From Melampsora larici-populina 98AG31 (lineage: Eukaryota; Basidiomycota; Pucciniomycetes; Pucciniales; Melampsoraceae): DNA of 64,000 nucleotides. The notes beneath the pieces were generated by a model that made no database searches, had not been told where the DNA came from, and worked only from the letters and a program-made list of their open reading frames with translations. Of this stretch, positions 9,771 to 20,441 are shown in pieces; the first letter of the stretch is position 1, and every line of letters starts with the position of its first letter. The stretch is taken from NCBI RefSeq assembly GCF_000204055.1, contig NW_006768797.1:505380-569379 (forward strand), written 5' to 3'. A program made the translations under genes and the position numbers.

Positions 9771-11447
9771 TTAACCCCTTGGAGTCGCTATAAACTCAGC
9801 AAAAAGACCATCTCGCCTTGTAGTATCCTGCCTGAAATGATTAACATCAGTTGTTTGTCCAGAAGGTTGGTTTTGAGGAGGCCTTGCATTTCCTACTGAG
9901 TGAATCAGGCCTTCTTCAATTGATCCAAACTCGTCATGCCATTCTTCCCCACCAGCCTTTGAGAAATTATGTAGAATTATGCACGCACGGATCCACGCAT
10001 TCGCCCTTTTCGCACTTGACACCCCACGTAAGATTATCCTGATTTCTTTTAAAGACTGGAATATGCCTTTAAGCATACCAATACTTTGTTCGATAATGAC
10101 CCTCCACTTAGATAATTCTTGATTGAATGCTTCTTGATTATCCCTCAAGTGGCGACCAACAGAGCGTTTGAAAGGTGTGATTACATGGGGAGATAAGGTA
10201 TAACCTGAATCTGCCAAGAGAAACTCTTCCTCGTTCATGAAATTGGCAGGATCCGTGAAGAGCTGGGTAGAAGTCAGTTAAACTCCATCTCATCCATTAA
10301 GCTTACCACAAACAAACTTACTAAAGAGGAGCGATAAACCCTTTGATCATGAGCCGAGCCACACCAACCAAGTTCATAGAATCGGATTGACTTGTGTACG
10401 TCACACACTAACATCACATTGAAAGCGTAAAAGTTTTTCCGTGTCCAATAGTCCTCAGGATTTCTCACCGGCGCAAAAGCAAGTGGCATGAGAGTTCCGT
10501 CCATAAATCCCACCGTATCTTTGAAAACAGTATCCTTCATTTTGGATTTCAGTTCTTGTCGTTCATTTTCTTTGGGCCAGAACACCCAGTCCTTTTCAAT
10601 TTGAAGGATCACATAAATACATCGATTCTTCCAATTTTGGACACTACCTTCTAAACTAATCAATCGGATCAGTAAATAGAATCAATGTTTACCAAACAAG
10701 ACAGTTCACTAACCTGAAATGTGAAACATATATGCCAAATGTGAAAGATCACCTCCATTTCCCGAAGATCCCAGGTTCGCTAGAGCAACCAAAAGCTGCC
10801 ATGGTACAGGGACTTGCTTGTGATGTGATTGGTTGTGAAATACACCACTTGATTGAATCAAATCGACTAATTTCCAAAATCGTTCCTCGCTCATTCGAGC
10901 CTACCAGTGAGAGTACAATATCCCTCATTAGCAGACACCAAGAGAAAACATCAGAAAGCAGACTTACTATACATATAAATGTATCACCGCCTTCCCAAAA
11001 CCTTTGCGGAAACGCTGCGTTTCTTAAAACTTTGCGTTCGCGCGATCTCCGATCCTGAACATAGCGGGTTGAATTTAAAATTTTTAGAGCCTCTTCAAGC
11101 CGATCGAGTCCGTTTTGATTGATTTGACGTAGACAACGACCGAGTAGCACAAGCTTAACAGACTGTGCACTGGCCAAGTGGTATTCCAGCGCGGCCAGCA
11201 AAAACAGGTACAGTGGCTTCCTAGCCTCAAATCGATCATCGGCATCATGCTCATCATCTAAAACGGCCTCGGATTGTAAGTTTTGCTGAACGATGATTGC
11301 TTGAAGACACCGAAGGATGAAAAGGCTTTCAGAATTCCTCTTTTTCTGGAAAGCTAAAGTTAAAAGGTCTGTTTGTGACTGATTCTTCTTGTGAATTGCC
11401 AAGTGAATAGACCGTTTCAGAAGTCGACGTCGGCTTTTTCGAACCAT
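9771..11447 (-). CDS. PIF/Harbinger transposase (DDE_Tnp_4 type), 494 aa, intact
   Basis: Minus-strand exons 11447-10968, 10900-10714, 10647-10322 and 10262-9771 join in frame through three short introns (67, 66 and 59 nt) to give 494 aa. The start is the ATG at 11447 (MVRKSRRR), just inside the right inverted repeat; the upstream frame without ATG was not used. The N-terminal third is basic and helical, consistent with a DNA-binding helix-turn-helix. The catalytic triad is visible: Asp272 (GFMDGT), Asp349 (LADSGY) and Glu389 (IIEQSIG). The family block WCGSAHDQRVYRSS lies between the two Asp. These enzymes cut at the inverted repeats and favour TAA-like targets (family knowledge). No stop or frameshift is present, so it may still be active and could mobilise shorter relatives. 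Confidence 0.9.
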
Positions 11448-11683
11448 TGCAGGAGGAAAGGCAGAGTTAAATTGAAATGCAAGACCGAGAAGTGCTGAGA
11501 GTTGAGAAAAGTGATGTGGGAGGGTGTTTGATGTGCGTGGTATGAGGTGTGTGCTAGCGGATGTGTGGTTGGGTTCAGTACTCAGGTGTTGGGCATTCTG
11601 GAGTTTGGGGCATTCAAAGTTCCAGAACGCCAGAACGCCAGAACACACCAAAAAAAAAACCTTCTGGCGTTCTGGAAAAAGTG

Positions 11684-11716
11684 TTCTGGAAATTTCCAGA
11701 ACGATATTTGTGTACC
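11684..11716 (-). repeat. Right terminal inverted repeat of the Harbinger element
   Basis: Exact inverted match to 7122-7154. Inside it, 11618-11683 holds at least five more copies of GTTCTGG or CCAGAAC in both orientations and a 10-A tract. Confidence 0.93.
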
Positions 11717-11741
11717 ACAATTTGACAGGACCCAACACATA

Positions 11742-11802
11742 GAGGATGGTGAGGTTTATGTACTCCGTACCCTTTTTACATAAGTGATCAAACAAATGGA
11801 TC
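11742..11802 (+). repeat. Direct repeat flanking the Harbinger element, right copy
   Basis: Partner of 6954-7014, same orientation, 25 bp outside the right inverted repeat. The left copy is 107 bp outside. It may be subterminal sequence of a longer element or an older repeat into which the element inserted. Confidence 0.6.
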
Positions 11803-12119
11803 GTGATCCCATGCATTTCGAGGACCATTAGCCATTTATTTCCAATCTACTGTACAAGAATTTAGTGGTTTCAAAGAACAAAACGTAAATGCAGCTTACT
11901 GACATCAAACATATAATGTTCTAGCTCAAAAAAACCACCACTTGCACATTAGAGAAACCCTCTGCCCTAAATGAAAACGTGATCCAGAAGCGCTTCTTTC
12001 AAAGAACCAGTTTCTTTTCTCTTCAAATCAAGTTTTTTTTGCATCATCCTTTGACTTACATCCTTGATCATATAAACCACAATCCATGTGACCAGAATAT
12101 ATACATTAATTCATGATCC
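11803..12119. other. Spacer upstream of the CMC transposase
   Basis: No gene seen. Holds the presumed promoter of the gene starting at 12120; short T/A runs and TATATACATTAAT about 20 bp before the ATG. Confidence 0.4.
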
Positions 12120-15100
12120 ATGGCCTTTTTCGACCCCAACCACATCTGCTGTACCTGTCTCCCACTTGGCTGCTCGGCGCGGCAGTTCCAGAAGAACGGA
12201 GAAACTCACACCGGACGTCTTTTCCATTGGACAAATTATGACCGGCATTTGAAAGCTTCCGAAGCTGCAGCATCATCAAACACCGGTGCACTTCCCAGCA
12301 CATCAACATCCCATCATGCATCTTTCAATCCCGAGATGCCAGTCACAACGGCAGATACATTTGACCTTTCTGGCATCAAGGTCGGCGATGCCATACCATC
12401 CAAACAAAAACGTGGTCGAAGTCCGGATAGTACAGAGCTACCCTCAACGACTCAACGTACAGACGAGAGACCTCTCCGGAAGGTCCCACGACTGAAGGCC
12501 CCTGATGCCCAGCGGGTTGAACTTCCTCTCAATTCAATTGAGCCTTCTCAACATGTACCTCACCAAACCAATCCACACCTTGTGGCGAAACCTGGATATG
12601 AACTACAACTTCACACCGGGGCTTTTTACACTCCTAAGACGCTACTCCAACATCCATTATGTGTACAGTCCATGATCCAAGTGTTGAACAACTTGATTTT
12701 GAAGAACTCTTCCATATCGGCCTCTCAAACATCACTCAAATTGGAACGCCTCAAAGTTAAGACCGCTTTAACTTTGAAAGACCCTCAAATCGCATCTATT
12801 TGGAAAGAGATACCCCTCAGTGTTGCAAAACTTCTTCAGTGTTTTCACCTTGAACCTTCTGCAGTTGCAACAGTATCGTGCAAAGTTTGTTATTCTCTAC
12901 ATGGACCTCCACAAAAAAATCCAACCAAGTCAAGCTGTGACAATCATAGATTTACCAACGAAAAGGCTTCTGCGACCAGAATAGTTTGCAATTCACCGCT
13001 ATATAAACCATTCGCCAAAGGTTCTGCTTTAGTTCGACCAATTCAAAATTTCTATCACCAGAAATTAATCGAGTGGTTAGCTAAGATGTTTCATAACCCA
13101 TCCTTTGAAACCAACATTGACGCTCCTTTGAAGCGCCCTCGAGCTCCCCTTGGGACCATGCAAGATGTCTGGGACGGAACACTTTGGAACACTTTCAAGA
13201 AAAATGGGCAATTATTTACACGCACTTCAGGAAATCTTGTTTTTGGCTTTTATTGTGATTGGTTCGAGCCCTACGGAACCAAAAGAGGACGCCAACATAG
13301 TGCCGGCCTGATGATGTTGATATGCTTCAATCTTCCGCCTGACATTCGATACCGTTCAGAGAATATGTTTATCTATGGCGTGACCCCCAACCGACGAGAG
13401 CCCACAAGTGAGCGGATGAATTCCATATTAGCACCCCTGATATCGGAGTTTCATGATTTATGGAAGGGAATTTGGTTTAGCAAGACTTCACTTCACCCAG
13501 AAGGTAGAGGAATCAGTGCTGCTTTGTGTTTTCTTCTTGCCGATATCCCCGCCATGAAAAAAGTATCCGGTTTTTCTGGTCATCGTTCAACAAACTCTTG
13601 CTCAAAGTGTTATATCATTCTGGACGACATTGATTGGGTTCATGATGTCACCGATTACCGCCTTCGAACCTCTGTAACTCACAAAAGGCAAGCACAGAGA
13701 TGGCTAGACACTGAAAAACCTTCAGATAGAGAAAAACTCATGAAGATTAACGGAGCTCGCTATTCAGCATTTTACGAGTTACCTTATTGGAACCCTATTG
13801 ATTTCTCAACCATCGACATTATGCATTGTATCATTCTCGGCCTCTTAGCTGACCTTTCAACCACTTACCTTCGAATTCCGTCTGCCGGCCAGGGCTTAAA
13901 GAAGCAACAGGAGGCTAGTGAGGCTCGTGGTAGCTACCCAGCTGTTGAACATACTTCAGCACTTGGAGATATCGATGTCAACATGAGTGAGATTGACGAT
14001 GCTGCCTCTGCACATCACAACAGTCAAACGTCAAAAGTATCAAGTGTTCGAACACAATACTCTCGCACTGCTAAGTCCCACACCGCCACGGAAACTTCTG
14101 AGGATACAAGCAAACGGGATTCTGAATCATCCGAAAAGTCCGATAGCACATTTATAATCCCAACCGGTCCCAGCATTGCGATCCATGAACTTGAGATGGT
14201 GCATAACACTGTTGCTAAAACCATTATTCCATCGTGGCTGACCCGTGTCCCCTCGAAAGTAGGCATGCCAATGTCTGGTACTCCAAAAGCATCGGAGTGG
14301 TTAAGTTTGTATACAGTATTTATGGTTCTTTCACTTGTTCCATATCACAAAAATGCTGAAGAACACTCTGATGCTTCCAAAATACATAACGCCATCATAC
14401 TTGCTATACAAATTGTTAATATTTGTGTTTCTTGCACAATGACCAACAAAGACATCAACACACTACCTCATTTACTAGTCAAATATCGCACACACCTTCT
14501 TGACACCTGGCCTGGAATCAAATCGAAGCCCAACCTCCATTTTGCCCAGCATCTTCCTGCTCAATGTTGTCTACTAGGACCACCTGCATACACATCATGT
14601 TGGGCTGGCGAGCGCATAATTGGTACAATGATTCGTACTCCCAAAAGCGGCGACCGTAGTAAGTTGTTTCTATTTTTTGAACAATTAGGGATCTACCAAT
14701 CTGATTGATGTCCACCTTTTTTCTTTCAAGGTGTTGTTGGGAATACCATGATAGCCAAGCATGCTCAGAGAGCGTCATTTTTGAATTTCCTCAAGAATGT
14801 ACCTTCGGATTACGGAGAAAAAATCGGAGCTGATATCATATTACATACTACATCACCTAAATGGAAGAAGTACTTACCAACTCCCGAAATCAGCGCCTCT
14901 ATCAACCCACTATTACAGGCCATGGGCTGCAGTACCGAAGTGAGTTTAGAGATGACGTCTAATTGGCGACACAGCGGTAAATCTTTCAGCATATACGGTG
15001 AACACGTAGGAAATAGTTACGTAGAGTTCTTCCAACAGGGCAAAAAAGGTGCGGGTGTGATCCATCACATTATACGACCTTACAATCACTCAAATCCCAT

Positions 15101-15417
15101 ATTTGTTCTTCACGTGTTCCGAGACCTTGACTCGATTGACGATCATAAAAACCCATACCACATGTTGCCATATTTGAATGCCACGGTGAAATATAATCAC
15201 AGTCTCATACTGCAATCTTTTCTTTTCGAGGAAATTTTTGGCCATTGTGCTGCATTGCATAACACTTCTGGAACCTTTGGAATAGACAACCCAACTGTTT
15301 CCATTGTCAGTCTTCGAAGTATGGTGAGTGCCTTTAATTCCACTTGTAACAATGTGTTCTCAAACTGATAGAAATGTTCTTGTCTGTAGAGTTTAGCAGA
15401 CATGTCTTCAAGTTAAG
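12120..15417 (+). CDS. CMC-superfamily (CACTA/Plavaka-like) transposase, 1052 aa
   Basis: Exons 12120-14658, 14731-15323 and 15391-15417 join in frame (introns of 72 and 67 nt) to give 1052 aa ending SLADMSSS. The central region follows the Tnp2/Plavaka pattern: CDWFEPYG near residue 380, then LPPDIRYRSENM and a PLISEFHDLW-type segment, a Cys pair (NSCSKC) and DIMHCIILGL. The N-terminus has a Cys/His cluster (CCTCLPLGC) that may be a zinc-binding element. A low-complexity Ser/Thr/Asp-rich insert lies near residues 610-690, and a second conserved part (CWAGERIIG, then MIAKHAQRASFL) straddles intron 1. The family moves DNA by cut-and-paste (family knowledge); I cannot point to all catalytic residues with certainty. 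The inverted repeats of its parent element were not identified. The gene is intact, so recent activity is possible. Sub-family assignment is less sure than superfamily. Confidence 0.75.
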
Positions 15418-15626
15418 AATGAGTTGCTCGGTCAATCAATGTATTACCCAAAAAAACATGTCAAGGTGATCATTTGTTATATTTTGTTATCTTAAAAAAA
15501 TGATATCAATTGTTAATTGCTGCAGGAATATTCTATATACATCATTTGGTGTTCTAAATCACATATCAGTCTGTACTATCATGAACCAATGCTTAACTTT
15601 TCGATACTTTTGAATCACAATTTAAG

Positions 15627-16690
15627 CTAGAGCAGAGCGCTTGGTATCTTGTTTTGTAAAGTATTCAAAAAAGATGTTACCGGTTTAATCTGAAGAGTTT
15701 TCTTTTCTTCCTCAGTCAAATTGAAAAGGAAAACTGGGTCATAGCAATTTTCGGGAAGGCCAGGACACACAGAACCATGTGTGTTGGTGTACGTGGTGTG
15801 TGTTCTACATTGATCAAACCTTCGCGACGCCAGTAGTTCACTCTGCGTAGATGAAACGTATTTGAAAGATAACCGATCAATTTGATGAATGACCGCTGTG
15901 TACTGCTGACTTCGCCAGGCCAGACCTGGTGCTTGATAAAGAGTTGCTTCTGGCTGCCACTCTGTGTCAGAACAGCAGTCGTGATGTGGCAAGATTTCAG
16001 ACGCTTCCTGAGCAAGATCAATCGCAAGTAGGAAACGGGAAAGTGATTTGACTCAGTAGTCAAACAGCTAAACAATTCACAGGATATCACCACGAAAATC
16101 CTTAAAGGTTGATACTGAGATAAAACTGAACAAACCGTTATTTTCTTCCGGCGAGTCTCCTTCTGAAGGAGCTTTGCAGGAGACCGTCGGTTTTGACGAA
16201 TTTCTACAGACCGACCACGGATCCAACAAAGGACTATGCCAATGCAATTTGCTTCGGTGTTGTGATCCGGAGTTATTGAATCCTTGAATGCATCTTGTGA
16301 GTGAGCGTATTGCCAATGCTTCACAACAAACAATGCCATGGTTCGATTCCACAAATTCCTGTCCGGCTGCTCCCAAGCAAACGAAAATCGCCTGATGCCA
16401 TGATTTTCCAAGTCAATGAGGAAGAGCGATTTGTATGTGTCTAGATTTGTATCGGGTAATCCAACCTCAACTGAAGTTGGTACTGTTGAAAAAACTTGTC
16501 GATTACTCATAATTTCTTGTTGATCAAAAGGTCGAAGTTGGCAGAGTTCGTCGGGGGTGGGAGAAGGTGGGTAAGTCTTAGTGCCTTTGTCATATCCAAT
16601 TACAAATCTTGTAAAGCTTGCCAGCGATTGGCAAATAGCTTCTTTCGAATCTGGAAGACTGTCATAGACCGAAGCGTTCACCGCCTTCAG
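15627..16690 (-). pseudogene. Decayed relative of the 499-aa unknown protein
   Basis: Two minus-strand pieces match the protein encoded at 4724-6467. The first (about 16690-16160) has TPDEL and the F-S-F-A-W ... LWNRTM ... HW block. The second (about 15992-15627) has LAWRSQQYTAVIHQIDRL, like LKWRSPELDTLINLLDQV of the first gene. Putative introns can be drawn between them (acceptors near 16106 and 16017), but no combination keeps one frame into the second piece, so at least one frameshift is likely. No convincing 5' exon was found, though an open frame extends to an ATG at 16970. It lies 3' to 3' with the CMC transposase. Function unknown. Confidence 0.5.
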
Positions 16691-16934
16691 GGAAGTCGCT
16701 GCGGCGCCTTTCTTCCAGTGATGCGAAGACCGAGCTTATAGAAAGAAAAATAATCAGGATACGCGAAACAAAAAAAGTAAACGGAAAGAGACTATAGACC
16801 AACGCATTGCTTGAGATTTGAACTTGAAGATTTATCAAATGGGGAGGGACTGGATATGTAGGCAGAAAACTCGGACAGAAAAGCAAAATCTTTGGATTGA
16901 TATACTGCCCACAAGCAATCTTTGATTGCTTCAT

Positions 16935-17426
16935 ATGTTGAATCAGTCTTTCAAAAGTCAATGGTTTCAAGAGACTTTTACAAAGGCAATACTCGAACCT
17001 AACGGTTCAGTGGAAGAGGAGATACAACAAAGGCCGTGTCGACCCTTTTCTCGAAAGGGCCAACCGCCATTCGTGGAGACTTTTGCCGCGAAACATTTCT
17101 TGACAAAGGAAAGCTTGGTCTGGCACAGGAAGCCACCAATCTCAACCGAAAGAAAACACAAGCACTTTTATTCTTTAACTCTTCGTGTGTGCACGTCGAC
17201 GTGCCACAAGGGATTTGACGCTGTGGTTGATTACCCAAGAGTAAAAGAACTCATCCTTTGGAGTGATTCAAGTCTTGGGAATACAATCAAGAAATCCAAT
17301 ACCTTGCTGATTGAATCCAGATCTCATCAAATTGAACTTGAGTTGAAGAACTATGTAGTAAAGTATTTTATAAAAGATCAACAGGGTAAGATGGTCTGTG
17401 TATCTGTACTCCAACTCATCAATTGA
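16935..17426 (+). other. Open frame of 163 codons, no recognisable domain
   Basis: An ATG-initiated frame overlapping the 5' region of the decayed minus-strand gene. No motif, signal peptide or membrane segment was recognised and codon use does not argue for a gene. Recorded because it fills an otherwise gene-free stretch; it may be chance or a fragment of an older element. Confidence 0.2.
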
Positions 17427-17703
17427 TTACTGACCTTTACCTTGACATGAGTTGACCATTGTAGAAATGTTTGTATGCAGACAAGAAACCCAATCCAAAG
17501 TTTCAAGGATAAGGAAAGATGTGAGAGGAAACCCATTGGAATGAGTGATTGTGTGAAATAGTACTCAAAGTGATTAGATTTTCTACTTTTTTTTTACGTC
17601 AACGCGCCCTGAAGGTGAGAGCTGAGGTTTTTTTTAGAAAAAAAGCACAAAAAAATCAGGGTTTTAATTTCAACTCAGCATTTTAACTCAACCAATACCT
17701 TAT

Positions 17704-17740
17704 CCTCACCCTCATCCTCATCCTCATTCTCATCCTCATC
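17704..17740 (+). repeat. CCTCAT microsatellite in a 5' leader
   Basis: About six imperfect CCTCAT units, 73 bp upstream of the SprT-like gene start. The surrounding 17427-17812 stretch shows poly-T/poly-A runs and no gene; it is the presumed promoter and leader of the downstream gene. Confidence 0.8.
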
Positions 17741-17812
17741 AACTTGAAAATACAATCCATCCATCCATCAAATACCCAATCACTTCATAACTCAATCATC
17801 AATCAAGAAACC

Positions 17813-20441
17813 ATGTCATGTGAAACACCTCAAAAAGATCAAATCAATTCATCAAATGTTTCAATGAATATATTAGGTGAACCAGATAAATTAGATTTCA
17901 TTTTATCTGCCAAGACTCCTAAATCAAAATTAAGACAATTAGCTCAAAAGAGTGTAACGAAGAATAAAATTAAATTTTCTAATCCAAATCATCAAGATGA
18001 ATCTCAATCTTCTGTTGAAGTTAGTGTTTCCAAATCTTGATTCATTCAAGTTTTTTTATTGACTAATCCTTTTTCGTTTGACTACTTTTACAGTATCTTC
18101 TTGATCTTGGAGCTCCAAGTCAACCAATCTTTGATCCAGCTTTAGCTTCTACAACTACCAAACGTTCAATCCGACGTCGATCTTCTGGTCCAGCTTCCAA
18201 ATTCTTAACACCTACTCATAAACCGCGTAAATCAGTTGTTGATGAAAGCTTTGAAATCTTATTCAAGAATATGTCGGTTTCAGCTACTCCATCAACCCAA
18301 ACCGATTCACGTCATCTTGGAGAAAGCTCTGGATGTTCATTAAACTCAAAACCTAACAAGGAGTTTCCGATGGCTGAAAATTTGAGAAGGTCTAGACGAA
18401 TCACTATTGCTGATACGTTTCAAAGTTCTGGAAGTTCATCAGATTTGAAAGCCGAGAAGAAACTTTTGATGACTCAAAACTTAAGAAGGTCTAGAAGAAT
18501 TACCATCGTTAATATCTCTGAAGATAATTCACAACCACCTGAACCTGAAGTGATCTCTCAACTTGAATTAAATCAATCTAATGTATCTAATGAGGTATGC
18601 GAAACTCATGAGTGTGATGGTCAAAATGATAATCATGGATGTGGACTTGATCAGAGCGTGGTTGATCGATTGGATCTTGTTGAAGGAGTTTCGTCAAAAG
18701 GCCGAGATACTCTTGAAGATGGGGAGGAAGAGGAGGACGCGCAGGAAGAGAAGGATTCAGATGATGATGATGAAGATGGAGATGACCAAGCGTTGGCTGA
18801 AGATGACGTACCAGATGGTGTTGAAGATGAAGAGAAAGATGACGTACAGGATGAAGACGAAGATGAAGATGAAGAGGATCAGATATGCTTCAAAGGTCGA
18901 CGTGTGTCGCTGAACAGGAATAAGAAATCAATGATTGTAGAGAGTGATAGTGAGGAAATAGATCATCCGATCTCCACACGCAAACCAAGACTTCAAGCTT
19001 TAGAAAGTGATGATGAGGAAGAAGCAGAGAATCATTCAAAATCTAATCCTCAAACGTCGCACGAGCTTTCTATGAGTCATAATAGGCGTCAGGCTGATCA
19101 ACCAGCTCGACTTTTGAAGTCGCGTTACGAAGCAAGTGATAGTGATGATTCCATAGAGTGAGTTCACCTTTCTGATCCTTTTCCACCAAACCAAGTCAAA
19201 GTGCCAACGAGGATCATTTGATTCATAATTCTTTTTTATTTTCTGCTACTCTGTAGACTTGACCCAAAGAGAAAAGCACTATTTGAGTTAAACCGAGCAA
19301 GAGTGCTTGGTTTAACTTCAGTAAAGTTAGTCAACCGTTTTGATTCTTTTGTTTGTTGATTCCACATTTTAAAGATTTCTCTGATTAACTTTGAATAACA
19401 TGTAGTCCTCTCGAAACACATTATGAATCTCCACCCAAAAACAAGACTACCAAGAAACAACCTCCGATCATCGATCTTACTGATTCACCACCATCACCTA
19501 CGTGCTCCAAGTCTACCGTACCCCGTCAAGGAACCAAGATGACCGGATCCGTACCGCCCAAACCACCCACCCAATCTAAGACTCCTTCCTCTACGCCTCT
19601 TTCACGTCGTTCAACATCACTTACGACGACCAAAAAACCCATTGCAAAGAAAGAGATACCGTTTGCTAAAGTACGTGACGATCTAGCCGAATCATTAATC
19701 GAAAGATTAAATCAAGAAGTGTTTGGAAACAAATTACCAAACGAACTTGATTTGATTTGGAGTAATCGATTGAATACTACTGCAGGTAAAGCTAAATGGA
19801 GTGTGTTTAGAGATAATCAGACTGGTGTGATCTTAAGAGAAAAAGTGGTGATTGAATTAGGTACAAAAGTAGTTGATTCAGAATCTAGATTGATGAACAC
19901 TTTGGCACATGAACTTTGTCATGTTGCCACTTGGATTATTGATAGACAAAAGGTTTGTTTCGGTTTCTTTTTCTTACATTTGGTTTTCGGTAGCTGACAG
20001 TTAGGTCTTCTTCTTTTCGATATGTATGATGGTGTTGGCCTTTAGGATGAAAAACATGGAAAATACTTTAAAGCTTGGGCTCGCAAGATTCATAAAGTTA
20101 TACCACAAATCGAAGTTACCACCAAACATACATATGAAATTGATTATAAATTCAAATGGAATTGTTCATCAACAGATTGTTCAAGAACGTGAGTGATGTT
20201 TTATATCATACTTTTATTTAAATGAGATTCCAGACTTTTTTTTGATTGACATGACGAATTGAAAAACGAACAAAAAAATAGGTATGGAAGACATTCTAAT
20301 TCGATTAAACCTGATAAACAAATGTGTGAATGTGGTGGGAATTTAATACCTGTACCAAGAATTCGTAAAAGAGCAATCAAGAAAGTGATTGAAGATGAAG
20401 ATTTAAATGAAATGATGGAAAACTTAATCGTCAAAGTTTAA
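17813..20441 (+). CDS. GCNA/SprT-like acidic nuclear metalloprotease, 729 aa
   Basis: Exons 17813-18019, 18094-19157, 19257-19325, 19406-19952, 20046-20188 and 20282-20441 join in frame to 729 aa. The start is the first ATG after the pyrimidine-rich leader. The N-terminal ~500 residues look disordered: the motif LRRSRRITI occurs twice (near 166 and 199), and about 275-335 is a run of Asp/Glu. IIDLTD near 469-474 matches a SUMO-interacting motif. The C-terminal SprT-like domain has the zinc-protease site HELCH (615-619), a further His (near 633) as likely third ligand, and a C-terminal Cys zinc ribbon (WNCSSTDC ... CECGG). Acidic disordered tail plus SIM plus SprT is the layout of GCNA, which digests DNA-protein crosslinks in the nucleus (family knowledge). 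Spartan or Wss1 are alternatives but usually lack the long acidic tail. Confidence 0.85.

Larger units (their letters stand above)
7122..11716. mobile_element. PIF/Harbinger-type DNA transposon (about 4.6 kb)
   Basis: Bounded by exact 33-bp inverted repeats (7122-7154 and 11684-11716). It carries the two genes typical of PIF/Harbinger elements, convergently arranged: a DDE transposase (minus, 9771-11447) and a Myb/SANT-like partner with a NAM-associated-type C-terminus (plus, 7278-9044). Beyond the exact 33 bp the repeats go on imperfectly both inward and outward, so the true ends may lie somewhat further out. No matching 3-bp TAA-like target duplication is visible at the minimal ends. The transposase is intact but the partner is broken. 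Confidence 0.85.

Noticed and set aside
10749..11828. Reading the whole 359-codon minus-strand frame as one protein
   Set aside because: It extends upstream through the inverted repeat and downstream through an intron; only 10968-11447 is coding in the spliced transposase.
13250..13290. GGTTCGAGCCC as a tRNA T-loop
   Set aside because: Lies inside the CMC transposase coding region and no acceptor or anticodon arms can be folded around it.
15716..16681. 321-codon minus-strand frame as an intact gene
   Set aside because: Only its first half resembles the 499-aa family; the second half runs in a different frame from the homologous segment, so it was called a pseudogene.
18581..18913. 110-codon Met/Lys-rich frame within the SprT-like gene
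   Set aside because: Shadow of the GAT/GAA-rich acidic tract.
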